Part shown: positions 22,703 to 33,858 of the stretch, piece after piece
Position numbering within the stretch: the stretch's first letter is position 1
Layout: every line of letters begins with the position of its first letter
Source: Phialophora verrucosa
Lineage: Eukaryota > Ascomycota > Eurotiomycetes > Chaetothyriales > Herpotrichiellaceae
Assembly: GCA_002099365.1 (NCBI GenBank)
Contig: MSED01000009.1
Span: 558,001 to 622,000, forward strand
Direction: 5' to 3'
DNA: 64,000 nucleotides
Position numbers and translations under genes: made by a program
Notes under the pieces: model-generated
Databases searched by the model: none
What the model was told of the DNA's origin: nothing
What the model saw: only the letters and a program-made list of their open reading frames with translations

Positions 22703-23722
22703 ATGGCCATCATCTCCGTCATTGGATCTCTGAACGTGGATCATGTCTTGCGAACCTCACGGCTTCCTAACCCTGGAGAGACGTTATTGGCAAAGGCATA
22801 CCAGACCAATTTCGGGGGTAAAGGGGCCAACCAAGCAGTCGCTATTGCACGGTCGTCCAACAAGAGGCCAGCTGAGTCTGCAGGCACCACAGGAATTAGT
22901 GAGACTCTCACCAGTCTTGTTCCTGCGGCCGAGGGAATTCGCGTGGCCATGATAGGTGCCGTGGGAGGAGATGAGTACGGACAACAATACATCAAGCTCC
23001 TTTCTCAGGAAGGTGTCATCACATCCGGCATCACAATCGCAGAGTCCCAACGCACAGGGTCAGCGTATATCATTGTCGAGCAAGAAAGCGGCGAAAATCG
23101 GATCCTGCTATTCTCTGGTGCAAATGAAACGGTGCGGCCGGAACTCTTTCAATCTCTTCCAGAGCCGTGGCCGGCGCTGCTAGTTCTCCAACTTGAAATT
23201 CCGTTGGAAACGGTCCGGAAAATTATGCACCGAGCAGCATCTCACTCTCCTCCTCTTCCAGTCCTCCTGAATGCTGCTCCTGCCGTGAGGCTAGAGCACG
23301 ATGTCTATCGAGCGGCGACCCACTTCGTGGTAAACGAGACCGAAGCCATTGCCCTCGCAGGAATTAGTCCAGATCAGTTGTCTAATGAAGCTGGTCTTAT
23401 CGATACAGCGAGGTGGTTTCTGCGGCAAGGTGTTCAGAACGTTGTCATAACCCTGGGAGGAAGAGGCTCGTACTTCATGTCCTCTGCTGGTGAGAAAGGG
23501 TTTGGTCACACACAAAAGGTTAGAGTGGTCGATACCACAGCAGCCGGGGACACCTTTATCGGGGCGTATGCGACCGAGGTCGTTAGAATGCAGTCTCGGT
23601 CGATGGAATTCTCGATCGCAGCCGCCGTCTCGTTTGGCCATCGGGCAGCAAGCATATGTGTGCAACGAGAGGGAGCCCAAGACTCGATACCATGGATGGA
23701 TGAGGTGCCAGATATATCTTAG
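22703..23722 (+). CDS. rbsK-like: Ribokinase, PfkB carbohydrate kinase family
   Basis: Phosphorylates D-ribose to ribose 5-phosphate in the cytosol, feeding the pentose phosphate pathway and nucleotide synthesis. Single exon, 339 residues, a little over the usual 300-330. The N-terminus IISVIGSLNVDHVLRTSRLPNPGETLLA and TNFGGKGANQAVAIARS form PfkB signature 1 and the ribose-binding GGKGAN. GAVGGDEYGQQY follows. The anion-hole and catalytic motif DTTAAGDTFIGAY (catalytic Asp about 283) is PfkB signature 2. An insert of about 20 residues (NKRPAESAGTTGISETLTSL) after signature 1 accounts for the extra length and is common in fungal ribokinases. It is the first gene of the nucleoside-salvage trio: the nucleoside hydrolase downstream would release the free ribose that this enzyme uses. 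Confidence 0.95.
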   Translation: MAIISVIGSLNVDHVLRTSRLPNPGETLLAKAYQTNFGGKGANQAVAIARSSNKRPAESAGTTGISETLTSLVPAAEGIRVAMIGAVGGDEYGQQYIKLLSQEGVITSGITIAESQRTGSAYIIVEQESGENRILLFSGANETVRPELFQSLPEPWPALLVLQLEIPLETVRKIMHRAASHSPPLPVLLNAAPAVRLEHDVYRAATHFVVNETEAIALAGISPDQLSNEAGLIDTARWFLRQGVQNVVITLGGRGSYFMSSAGEKGFGHTQKVRVVDTTAAGDTFIGAYATEVVRMQSRSMEFSIAAAVSFGHRAASICVQREGAQDSIPWMDEVPDIS

Positions 23723-24009
23723 ACGGTCGACCAAATAATGGCGCAATCTGCGCCACGAAGGAATGAGAAATATCTTTGGCCCAGGGGGTAACACAAAACT
23801 GCTTGACCATACCGTGACAGCTTGACAAAGTCGGAATTGTTTGTGCAAGCAACCGGAAGGTGAAGACGAGGGCCTCTATGATTTCAAACTCGTGCTTTAC
23901 GACTGGTCTCGGGTGGAAATGAGGATATCGTGGTCATCTCATGGCCTTATCGGTAAAGTATGAGCTATATTAAAGCCGGCTACATCTTGCAAGTTCTACT
24001 TCTTTCACC

Positions 24010-25467
24010 TCAACCATGACAATCGCGGACAGATATTGCAGGGAAAATCCTGCTAATGATCCAACTCTCAAACACGTCCACACCAGGGCTCTCGGCAACT
24101 CTCCAGACGTTATTGCCCTTCTGTACGTTCAACCAACCGTCTCTGTCGCCCGGAACATCCTTTTCGAAGCGCTGCCGCCCTCTTGAGTCCACCACACACA
24201 TGCCTCTGGTCCATTTGCCATCGGTTTCCACGCGGATATCCTCGGGAGCAGGCCCTGAGAATCTCCAGCCTGCGTCACTACTGCTCAGGACGTACCAGAT
24301 ACATAGAGGATCGTGCATGGAGAGACCGACATCTCCAGCAAAGTTCTCTACTGCGGCAGCCCGTTGATACGTGTGTCCAAGAATCGCCTCCATCCATTGT
24401 GCCAGTGGACTCCCCTTTGCGGCAAGCGCATCGACCGCTGGAAGGATCTGCGACTTACGAACTCTGTGCGGAACGGTAATATCCAGTGGAAACAGGCGAA
24501 CAGTAAGTCTTTTCCAGGCCTGATCTGCCAGTGCGGCTGGGCCGGCCGCACTTGTTAGGGCGAACACTTGTTCCGCTGCGTGGGGATCGGCGTAGGTGTT
24601 GAACTCGGCGACGGGGGAGATGTTCCCGGGGACATTGACTGCGCCGCCCATGACAACGACTTCTTTGACCTTGAGAAAAGTTCTCATGTCTTCAGAAGCC
24701 GCTAGGGCGATGTTTGTCAATGGGCCAATTGCCACGATCGTTATGCTGTCGGCCGGGTTGTCGCGCAAAATTCTTAATATCTCCTGGTGAGAGGCTGTCG
24801 CCGAAGGGCGAAAGCTGGCCGAGGTCACAGAGTTGACTGGAGCCGAAGACGTCACCTTTTCTTCGAATATTGCTTTCCAACTGTCGGCAGGCGTGAACTG
24901 GGGGTGCTTTCCAGCTGTCAGCCAAGAACGGACTTCAAGCTGTCATGCTCGGGCGTGAACTTACTGTTGTATGGGTACCGCCCAGTCCATCTCGACCATC
25001 TGGAGGCAATGTCAGACAACGTCCTTCTTTGGTCTGTCAAGAACTTGGGCCTTACGGTAGTAGTCTGCCAACGTGCGTACAGCAGCCAGAGGACCTGAGG
25101 CGCCAAGTGCCACAATTGGATTCGAGGCGATTTGAAATCCTTCTGGCAAACCACTCGCCCTCCTCCACTTGGCCTCCTTTTGCAGCACGTCGAAAAGGGT
25201 GACCACGTTTCGAAGACAGCTGAGAATGTCTGTGAGCTGGCATTCGCCATACTAGAATGCTACTCACTTGTCGGCATCGACGTTTCCGTGCGTGATGGAG
25301 ATCAGCAGCAGCTCTAGCTCTTCAGGCTTGGCTGACAAGGCAGCCAGGAGGGCGAAAATGTCATCGACCCTTGAGAAACGTTAGCCGCTCCGTTCCTTGA
25401 TTTATTCTTGACATAGGCGCACGTACCCAGGATCTGTGTCAATGATGATGCGGGCGGGACTTGCCAT
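24010..25467 (-). CDS. Nucleoside hydrolase (inosine-uridine preferring type)
   Basis: Hydrolyses the N-glycosidic bond of ribonucleosides to base and ribose. Five exons, 25467-25427, 25369-25268, 25219-25056, 24999-24965 and 24906-24010, join in frame to 412 residues; introns are 48-58 nt. The first junction completes the Ca2+-binding N-terminal motif DTDPGVDD (residues 10-17). The second gives NVDADNCLRNVVTLFDVL. The third gives ADYYHGRDGLGGTHTT, and the fourth HPQFTPADSW; its acceptor is AAAG rather than CAG. The large exon carries the second ligand region, TIVAIGPLTNIALA, KVKEVVVMGGAVNVPGNISPVAEFN and DVGLSMHDPLCIWYVL (catalytic His/Asp region). No leader peptide is visible, so the enzyme is likely cytosolic. 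Without splicing the frame is broken in the first third of the gene. Confidence 0.93.
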
Positions 25468-26296
25468 TGTAAACGGAGCGGCTGGACCTGTGGGAGCCGA
25501 CCAAGTGGTGCAGCTTCTGCAAGATGTCTTGACTTGTCCCAGATTCCTTTATGCTTCCGAAGCCCGTCAATGATGATTAACAGTCCTTGATCTCCATGTA
25601 TACCGCAGCATTACGGGAGTCCTGTTACCTTGTGGCCAGTCGTGTCCACGGAAACTACCCGGGCGCATGGGCTGAGTAGACTTTACCCCGAGCTTCATTC
25701 TGTGGAGCATGGAGCAGCGTCTACAAAAAAGGCCCACCCACCCTGTCAACATTTATTCTCCACGCCGCAACGTCAAAGGGGGTGACGTGACACTACTGGC
25801 ATCAGAGTGTTGGCTCGAGCGCTTAAGATGCTATTTTGCTGAGGTGAGATGCTGCACAGTTCCGGAAGCTGGGAGTCACCGAAGGGTCACAATGTCTTGA
25901 GAAGTCCACTGGTCCATGAAATTGGTCAATGACCCATGGATGGGCATTGTTCTTTCTTTCCAAGCCCATGAAGCCGCACGCTGTTATCCCGTTGAGCATG
26001 GCCCGGATCCATGCACGCCGGTCTAGCCAACCTTGTGATCCTTCTCGCTCGCCTGCTACGCACGGCAAAAGTCTGGACTCCTTTTTGTTGACAGCCACAA
26101 CCCCTAGTGGGCAATCAGGAATCGTAATGGGGACCAATCGACCCGCATTTCCTTATTTACTATGAAAGTCCAAACGAAACTATCTCCGATGTCTAGTCTG
26201 TATATTTGAATCTGGTTTCTCTACGAGTCTTTCGTGGTAGAACTGCTAACTGAGCAACAACAATAACAACCACTGGCGCTTGGCAACCCACACACC
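25468..26296. promoter_or_regulatory. Divergent promoter region, nucleoside hydrolase / nucleoside transporter
   Basis: About 830 nt between divergent start codons of two functionally linked genes, so a shared control region is plausible. No specific factor site was recognised and no additional gene was seen. Confidence 0.45.
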
Positions 26297-28489
26297 ATGG
26301 CAAGTGTCACCGTCAAATCGACCGAAAAGATCGAGTTGGAGGACTCTCTGAAAACAGATATGGTTGAGAATGCAAGGGACGAAGATGTCCAGTCGGTGCC
26401 GACCACGTCGACCCGGTCCAAAGTGTCACAGCTATGGCAAAGACATGCAAAACTGAGGAAACATGTCCTCAACGCAACCCTCTGGAGCATCTTCACCGCG
26501 TAAGTCTCCCAAGCTGGCTTCAACTTGACCTCACTCATTTGTTCATCGATCACAGCTGGTGGATTGTCGGCCTGATCTTCCATCGTGACCGGGGCTGGTT
26601 GATCCCTTTTTTGATCTACCTTGCGATATGCCTACGGATCTTGTTCAACTATGTTCCCTCCTCTCTGGTCGTGGACGCGATCAAAGCGGTTTGGAATGGT
26701 ATACCGCTCCGGATCGTCGCAACGATCCCCGAGAGATTGCAAGTCCCTCTGGGGGCAGCTATCACCGGAGCTATAATCCTCGTGGGAACATTTGCCTCTT
26801 CGGAGACGCCCAGCAACTCCAGAAAAGATCGGGCGGTGGGTATCTTCGGGATTTGTGTTTTTATATTCTCGCTATACATCACCTCGCACAACCGGAAGAA
26901 GATCGTTTGGAGGACGGTGATTGTGTCCATGTTGACACAATTCATCATCGCCCTGTTTGTCCTCCGGACCAAAGCAGGGTTTGACATTTTCAAATTCATA
27001 TCTGGGCTGGCAAGAGACCTCCTGGGATTTTCTGCAGACGGCCTGGCCTTCTTGACATCCCAAAGCACTGCCGAGCTAGGTTGGTTCTTGACCGGAGTCA
27101 TTCCTGCCATTATATTTTTTGTGTCGATTGTCCAGTTGGTATGAAATCTCGAGCATCAGAGGCCGGGGGCAATGCTGACAGAGTTTGCAGCTGTACTACT
27201 GGGGATTGATGCAATGGTTGATAGGAGTACGAACCCCCTGCTCCGCGCCTCGGTCGGCTTCGCATGCCCTGTGATACCTGCTAACCTGGTTCCAATTCGC
27301 AGAAATTGGCCGCGTTCTTCCAATGGGCGATGTGTGTCAGCGGTGCTGAAGCAGTGGCTGCCGCAGCATCACCATTTGTTGGGCAAGGAGAGAACGCGAT
27401 CCTCATCAAGCCTTTCATCCAGTATCTCACCAAGGCCGAGATTCACCAAATCCTATGTTCGGGATTCTCGACCATCGCGGGAAGCGTTCTCGTGGCTTAT
27501 ATCAGTCTGGGCGTGAATCCACAAGTGTAAGTTCCTGAAAGGTATCCTACAACACACACAGCGCCACCTCGAAGTGTCTGTTTTGTGTCACCATCTCTTG
27601 TCTAAAGAGTGTCAAATCGTCGAGCGTCCGGCTGACAATGACTTCGCCAGCCTTATCTCCTCCTGCGTTATGAGCATCCCGGCTAGCCTGGCCATGTCCA
27701 AACTCAGATACCCCGAAGAAGAAGAGAGCTTGACGTCTGGCAAAATCGTTGTTCCGGACAGCGAAGAGAAGAAGGCGTCAAACACCATCCACGCCTTTGC
27801 CAAAGGGACCTGGCTGGGGCTCCGAGTTGCTGGAATGGTGGGAAGTACCCTTCTGTGTATCATCGCGCTTCTTGGTCTCGTCAATGCCCTGCTTTCCTGG
27901 TGGGGGCATTACTGGGGGTTTACCAATCTCACTCTTGAGCTAATCCTCGGTTATGTCTGCTACCCCATTGGTGAGTGGCGATGGCAACGCTATGGAAGAG
28001 TGCTGTGACACTAACAACCAACCCCACCTAGCTTTCCTCCTGGGCGTGTCTCGAGATGACGACCTGCTCAAAGTGAGCCAGCTCATAGGTGTCAAAATCA
28101 TTGCGTGAGTAAATATGCAATCGGTCGTTTCGTTCAGATTGGACCCCGGCCGCTGACCAAAGCCCAGCAACGAGTTCGTGGCTTATGATGCATTGGTCAA
28201 GGATGCTCAGTACGCGGACCTGTCACCACGGTCTCGGTAAGAAGATCCTGTGCGACTGCGTGGATCCCCTGTCCAAAGCGCTAACTGGTCTGGTTCCAGT
28301 ATAATTGTCAGTTATGCCCTGTGCGGTTTCGGGAACATTGGCACACTTGGAGCCCAGGTCGGTGTACTATCACAGTTAGCACCCGAACGCACGGGAGACA
28401 TCAGCAGAATGTCGGTCAGCGCACTCATTTCGGGGATCATCTCGACGTTATCCAGTGCTGCCATCGCCGGTTTGGTGATCCAAGAATAG
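26297..28489 (+). CDS. Concentrative nucleoside transporter (CNT/NupC family)
   Basis: Proton- or sodium-coupled uptake of nucleosides across the plasma membrane. Eight exons (26297-26499, 26556-27138, 27191-27226, 27303-27526, 27651-27970, 28032-28104, 28168-28236, 28300-28489) join in frame to 565 residues. The third exon is only 36 nt. The cytoplasmic N-terminus is acidic. Family signatures are present in order: helices after WWIVGLIFHRD, LGWFLTGVIPAIIFFVSIVQLLYYWGLMQWLIGK, FFQWAMCVSGAEAVAAAASPFVGQGENAILIKPF (the CNT core with the QGE substrate loop) and YISLGVNPQVLISSCVMSIPASLAMSKL. The second repeat holds NEFVAYDAL and IIVSYALCGFGNIGTLGAQVG, matching the CNT NEFVAY and YALCGFAN motifs. 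Together with the hydrolase and the kinase it completes a salvage path. Confidence 0.95.
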
Positions 28490-29512
28490 TCCATCGACTT
28501 TGGAAGATCATGCTTGATCCCGCACGACTGCACCCTGCCATGGAAAGTTTGCATGGGGCGGAACTTCGTCGCCACAGCCGTACTAGATCAGGAACTTTTG
28601 CCTTCTTCCCAAGACGATGGTGAGTAAAGAGTGAGTGCGAGGTGGGTTGAGAAGAGGAGAGGAGGGTGAATGACGGGATGGGCAGGTATAAGATAAAGGC
28701 GACGCGCGGTCCGGATGAGCTACCCACAGTTTTCCCATTGCTTGAGGCGCAAAATGCCAAAATATGATGAGACAAAACAGTACAAAACTTCGTGCCCTGC
28801 GCCTCGCAACCATTGATTAATGCAAATGCCTTGACAAGGTATTCCTTGGGGCTGAAGTCGAGATATTGTACTAGAGGAGCCAGACAGGTCCCCAATTCGT
28901 AGCCAGGCTCTGATGGTGTTCAAATACACAATGCGGAAGACCTATTCGCTGACCGTTGGTGCCTCACTTTGGCAATCAAACAGTAGACCGTAGCGAGTGG
29001 CAGTGACAAGTCGTGGGAATGATGGACATGCCGAAAGTCTGAATTCCGTCCCGCTGCACAACTTTGCGGGCCGCTACAAACCCGGCGTGGTAGTTCTGCG
29101 GGACTTTGCATGCGGGGCGCGGGATTACCTTGTGATGGTTGAGGGCCAAATTTAGCGGCGGGTGAGTTGGGAAGCTTCCAGTTGTCCCTGAGATCAACCA
29201 GAGGATGTGCAAGCTGGCGTGGAATACACATCGCGCGAGGATGGAAGGAACCGCGAGCGATGAAGTGCTTTGCTGTGGGCCATAAACAGCCTGACAATAT
29301 CGCTCAATTGCGGTTTCGTTGAACATCCTATATACCGTTCGACGGCATTTGGATGTCTATCTATATTCACGGTCTGCCACAGGCGACATGCATCAATTCG
29401 TGTATCCTACAGCTTTCAAGAATGGCGGATAACAGTCGTTGAGGATAGAGCACTTCCCACTTTTGTCATCCAACACCGCGCCATATCAACATCATCTTCG
29501 TGCTAGCAATTG
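28490..29512. other. Intergenic between convergent nucleoside transporter and Ca2+/H+ exchanger
   Basis: About 1 kb between two convergent genes, so it contains both 3' UTRs. A 116-codon minus-strand frame (28976-29326) has no recognisable motif and was not called. Confidence 0.45.
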
Positions 29513-31619
29513 CTACGCAGCACGATTTTCAGGGGTCGGAAAGAGATATGCGCCGACCGCAATGATGAAATAGCAAGCAAAGAGCAAGCTTCCCTCCAAG
29601 AAATTGGATTTGCCGTACACAATGAGGACGTTCACAAGGAATGTCGTTGCGAAGAGCGCCACAGTCCCGAAAAGGTCAAAGTACATGGTCATGTCTCGTT
29701 GCAGAATCCATCCAGCAATAACGATGAGCGGAGTGACAAGGAGAGAGATCTGGACCGAGGACCCGACGGAGACACCAATCGCTAGGTCGAAGTTGCCGTT
29801 GGCTGCAACATAGGTGGCGGTGAAGAGCTCAGCACAATTGCCCGCTATGGGGAGGATGACCAACCCGATGAAAGTCTGAGGAAACGGCCCTGACTCGACC
29901 ATATCGTCAAGAGTGTCCACCATGAATTCGGCGCAGACAGCCACAAGGAGGGAAGATATGACAAGAAGCAAGCTTGATGCTACACGCCCGATCTTTGGGG
30001 GCGATTCGGCCGGCGCGTAGACGTCACAAAGGTTCTCAGTACTGGACCTCGAGCTGCCCACCAGCAGGCGAGGGAGACTGGTGCTGGAGCCTGAGAACGA
30101 TGATTGATGCCGGTTACGCTGCTCTCCTGCCGGGGTGGTATGTCGATGCCTTGATTGAAGCGATTCAGATCGCCGTCTGCTAGGGGGATACCGATAGATC
30201 GAGTTTCTGGGTTCCCGATTCTTATCAGATTGGAGTGGCGTCTCGAGATCCTCGCCGGTAGTTGAGGATTCAAAGACGAAGCGGTCGTGCGACTCTTCAG
30301 CGTCGACGTGTGACTCCTCTGAGCCGCCGAGGGCCGACATCTCTAGGCTATCTCTGCGGCCGGGATTTTTCGTAGGGTGACTTTGACCGGCTTCCTCATC
30401 CTGGAACCTGATCGAACGAGGAAGGTGTAGTGTACCGGAGGACCTGGCGTCCTGATTTCGTCCGACCGCAGTAGATAATTCGTCGAAGTTCATCACATCA
30501 ATGGATGGTTGGTTTTGAGGAATCTTCCTAATCTGCAAGAAGATATAGAGCAGATATACCACCAAAAGGGTCAGGGACGATACCCGACTCAAGGTTAGCA
30601 CGGCTGCGGAGGCGGTCTTCGCATCCTGGAACGAGTGATAGAAGGCGTTCTGCAAAGCGATTAGTCGACAACGGCGCCGTATGCCAGCAACACCTTACCG
30701 GGATGAGCAAGCTTAAGACGGAGAAGCTTAGAAGACAAGCCAGTGTTTGCGCGTCCTCCTTGTTCTGAGCGAGCTGATGATGACGGAGACTTCCAGCTAG
30801 AATGGCAATGCCCAGAATGAGCAGCAAGTTGACTAGGATGGAGCCTAGTAGTGATGCCTGTACCACTTCAAGTCGATTGTGGTAGAGAGCAATCCTGTAG
30901 GCATCAGTCAGGTGCCGACAGAAAGACAACAGTAACGACCTGCGTACAAACTTGTGAATGTTAGCAACAGCACCGGTTCACTGGGTCGGATAACTCACAA
31001 GATCACAATCTCCACAAGGTTGCCAAAAGTCACGTTGACAAGGGCGCCAACGACATCGCCTGATTCCCGAGCAATGTTCTCCGTGGCACATGTCAGCAGG
31101 CTGGAGAGTGGAACGACAGCGATGAGATTGGCCGCAAAGACCAAGATTCGGTTCGTACGTATCAGATAGCTGGTGATGGCGAGCGGAACAACAATGAGAA
31201 GAACGTTGAGCTTCGAGTAGAACAAAATGTCGCGAGTGGTGCCGAATACTTCTGCTAGATACCGCGAATACCATTTTCGTTCTGCCTTGGAAACTGCTGA
31301 CTCTTCAGGCGAGCCACGAACATGACGATGGACTGCCGCTCTACTGCTTAACGAGCGCTGGAGGACGCGAGGGATCCATTCGGCTGGTCTCATTAGACAT
31401 ACATGTCGAGAACGCGCTGCGTCTGGTACTTACTCAACACTCTCGAACGGGATCTGGATGTGACGGTTAACTCAGACCATGGGCAACGCGCGAGAGCAGA
31501 GAGTAATACCTAGGAACCAGGCGGCTAGCTTCTCCCGCGTCATCATCATCGCCAGCATTATCTGATTCATCTTCTCTCGATATGCTGCCGTCGATGGAGC
31601 AGCCCTCGTCTGTGGTCAT
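29513..31619 (-). CDS. Ca2+/H+ exchanger, CAX family (Vcx1-like)
   Basis: Moves Ca2+ into the vacuole in exchange for protons. Exons 31619-31510, 31453-31434 (20 nt), 31383-30999, 30894-30699 and 30649-29513 join in frame to 615 residues. The N-terminus is acidic (SDNAGDDDDAGEA). The c-1 ion-binding repeat is GALVNVTFGNLVEIVIL and continues into IALYHNRLEVVQASLLGSILVNLLLILG. A long hydrophilic loop (about 230 residues, many Ser/Arg) precedes the second half. There the c-2 repeat GLVILPIAGNCAELFTATYVA and NFDLAIGVSVGSSVQISLLVTP are clear. Eleven or so membrane helices are expected. The 104-nt intron 3 has a second, upstream acceptor (exon from 30939) that keeps the frame and would insert 15 residues inside c-1; the shorter form fits the family better. 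Confidence 0.9.
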
Positions 31620-32362
31620 TGATCGAAGGCTGCAAAGCAGACCGCCAAAGCGAGGGTGATGAGAACAGCAGCAGCGAGCGAGAGTTTAGTGAGAGTTTAG
31701 CGACCGAGAAGCCAAGAAATCAATGTTGTTCCGTCTTACCGAAGAGGCGTCCATCCCATGTCCCCTCCACCTCCTCCCAGTACGCAACCAAGCGGATATG
31801 GCTCTGGAAGGAGCCTAGTGAATGGCAGCACTGCCCTGACCACTTGCTCATGCGGCATGGCATATCAAAGCTGAAGAAACCCCAACGTTCTTTCCCCAAC
31901 TGAAGTCGCGACACTCAATATGAGGCATTTTCGTTCGCCAATTGTGGCTGTTTCTTGGATCTGACTGCTCTGACGATGCCCCTACCTGAGCTTCTGTGGA
32001 CTCCACTCGAGATCCAGCGCCAGCGGCTGTGTACATGCACGCTTGCTGCAGTGTTAGGCGCTCTATTGTGTACAAATTCCCGGCCGTCTGATCTCCGCAA
32101 CTGTCTTGGTTATCGAACTCGAGACCTCAGCACAATCAGAGCCCCAACTAGCCACGACTTGATCGACTGGCGTGCGGTAGTCCAAGCGCTCATGTCTTTG
32201 GTTTGGGGGAGTCCTGACACGGTAGGGATGTGTATTTTCTTTGGACAATTCGAATCACATGCCTAAGGTTGCGACTACCGCTACATGGCAACTGTTTCCA
32301 CAGCCACGGCACTTCCAATCATCACAGTACGCATGCATCTGTCTATTTATCACCCAGAAAGG
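31620..32362. other. Intergenic upstream of the Ca2+/H+ exchanger
   Basis: About 740 nt. A minus-strand stretch near 32100-32160 has a TTCGA T-loop-like element with partly pairing ends, but it lacks a D-arm and is too short for a tRNA. Nothing else was recognised. Confidence 0.4.
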
Positions 32363-33055
32363 TCATAGCTCTCTGTAAACCTCTGCTTCGGAGGATTCGG
32401 AGCGGCGACGAGGTTGAAGCTGGAAGGCCGCTTCGATATTTGCAGCCCCGATAGAGATATGGAAAGTCGATGCGAGGTAGGCCGCATAGCGAAGACGGTA
32501 TGCATCCATGATCTGGTCAATAGGACGAGTAGCCGAGGAGGATGCTGGAGTGACTGATTGCGAGTTAGAACTCCGATCTTCTGTGACACACGGATGCCAT
32601 TAACCTGTGATCTTGGAGACATTCGTCTCTGACTTGGCGGTCGAGGGCTCCCATATTATTCTAGGCGCAATAGCACCTGCCGGCCCGGAAATGGTTGATC
32701 TCATGTTGCTTGGTCGAAATTGCAGGGCGTCCACTGCTTCGCTATCAAGCAGAATCGAGAGAGAAGAAGAACGGTCCTGGAACGAGGTAGGTTGTATCCG
32801 TCTCCAGGCTTATCTATGTCACGCCAGGAGCCACGTCCCAGTTTTCCAAGAAAACAAAACGTACAATAATGCCACTGCAATGAACGTGACTGGGGAAAGG
32901 ATGTATGCAAGGAAAATGCAGATGATCAGAGGCATTTGCAAAACTGTACCTTCGATCCTTCGTCCAACGAGGTTGCGGCATGTGATGAGCGTCGCCTTCC
33001 TTCCAGCATGTTTTACACGGGCGAATCTGACATCTGGATGTGTTTGATCTCCCAT
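32363..33055 (-). CDS. Uncharacterised small membrane protein, three exons
   Basis: I do not recognise the family. Three exons join in frame: 33055-32865, 32801-32605 and 32553-32363, giving 192 residues. Intron 1 (63 nt) has a GTACGT donor, a TGAC branch and an unusual GGAG acceptor. Intron 2 (51 nt) has GTTAAT, CTAAC and ATCAG. The N-terminal 40 residues are basic (HAGRKATLITCRNLVGRRIEG). One or two membrane segments follow (MPLIICIFLAYILSPVTF, IAVALL). The rest is hydrophilic, with SSSLSILLDSEAVDALQFRP, GAIAPRIIWEPSTAKSETN and IDQIMDAYRLRYAAYLASTF near the C-terminus. Composition and clean splicing support a real gene. The first intron boundary is the least certain part. It lies downstream of the Luz-family gene on the same strand. 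Confidence 0.6.
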
Positions 33056-33858
33056 TCCCTCGTTAGCAATCAGAGCGACATTTGTATGAGTTATTTAAAA
33101 TGTGTATGATCTCAGAGTAGGTCGCGATAAGCCCCAGCCAGAGTTCTCAAGATCCACAGCACCAGCAACCGCTTTAATGTCCACATTCAAGCATAGCCTC
33201 CACAAGCAGCTTGTGGGGTAGGCAGGATTCATGCTATGTTGATATAGCCAGCCAATGAGGGAAAAAGGGCGCTGTCCCGTCCTCCCGACACATGACCAGC
33301 GTCTTTGTCAAGCTTGGCTCTGAAAGGGGGATCGGCATAGGAATGCGGAATAGCAATGCAGGGGTGGTAGGCCACGGCAGGACCGCAGACGAATTGAAAA
33401 TGGCTCATCTTGACCCAACCTGTATTTTGTTGTAGGCAACCGAGCGGGAGGAGGGTTGGCACGTGCGACACCAGGCCCGCCCGAATGTCCGGTGTTGCTA
33501 AGACCTCGATAGAACACGAGCACGCGCCCTCAAGCAAACCCCGATGGTGCCAGCTGTCATATGTTAGTGAATGGGAAGACTTCGTGTCCATACAGTCGCG
33601 TCAGTCGGAAGGAGAGGTGATGTACTTGGAGGGAGCTTCGCCACTTTCTGTCCCTGAGGACCTCAAAAGCGGCAAATACAACAGATCATGTTGGGATGCT
33701 AATGATGATTCTGCTCTCATCCCATCCCTTCTCACACTCTGCGTGTTCCTTCCCCCTTCACACACAGTTTGGAATGAGGGTGTAGACCGGGCGGTGATGG
33801 CGAGGACACCCCAAGCCACTGTAACTTACATATCGACCTTGGGCAGTGCCTAGCCTGT
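33056..33858. other. Intergenic between small membrane protein gene and Luz-family gene
   Basis: About 800 nt between two minus-strand genes, with the 3' UTR of the upstream gene and the promoter of the downstream one. Open frames present have no family resemblance. Confidence 0.45.

Noticed and set aside
32080..32170. tRNA-like element on the minus strand (TTCGA loop, ends pairing 6 of 7)
   Set aside because: Only about 56 nt separate the pairing ends, no D-arm or anticodon arm forms, and the T-stem does not pair. It is at most a tRNA fragment.
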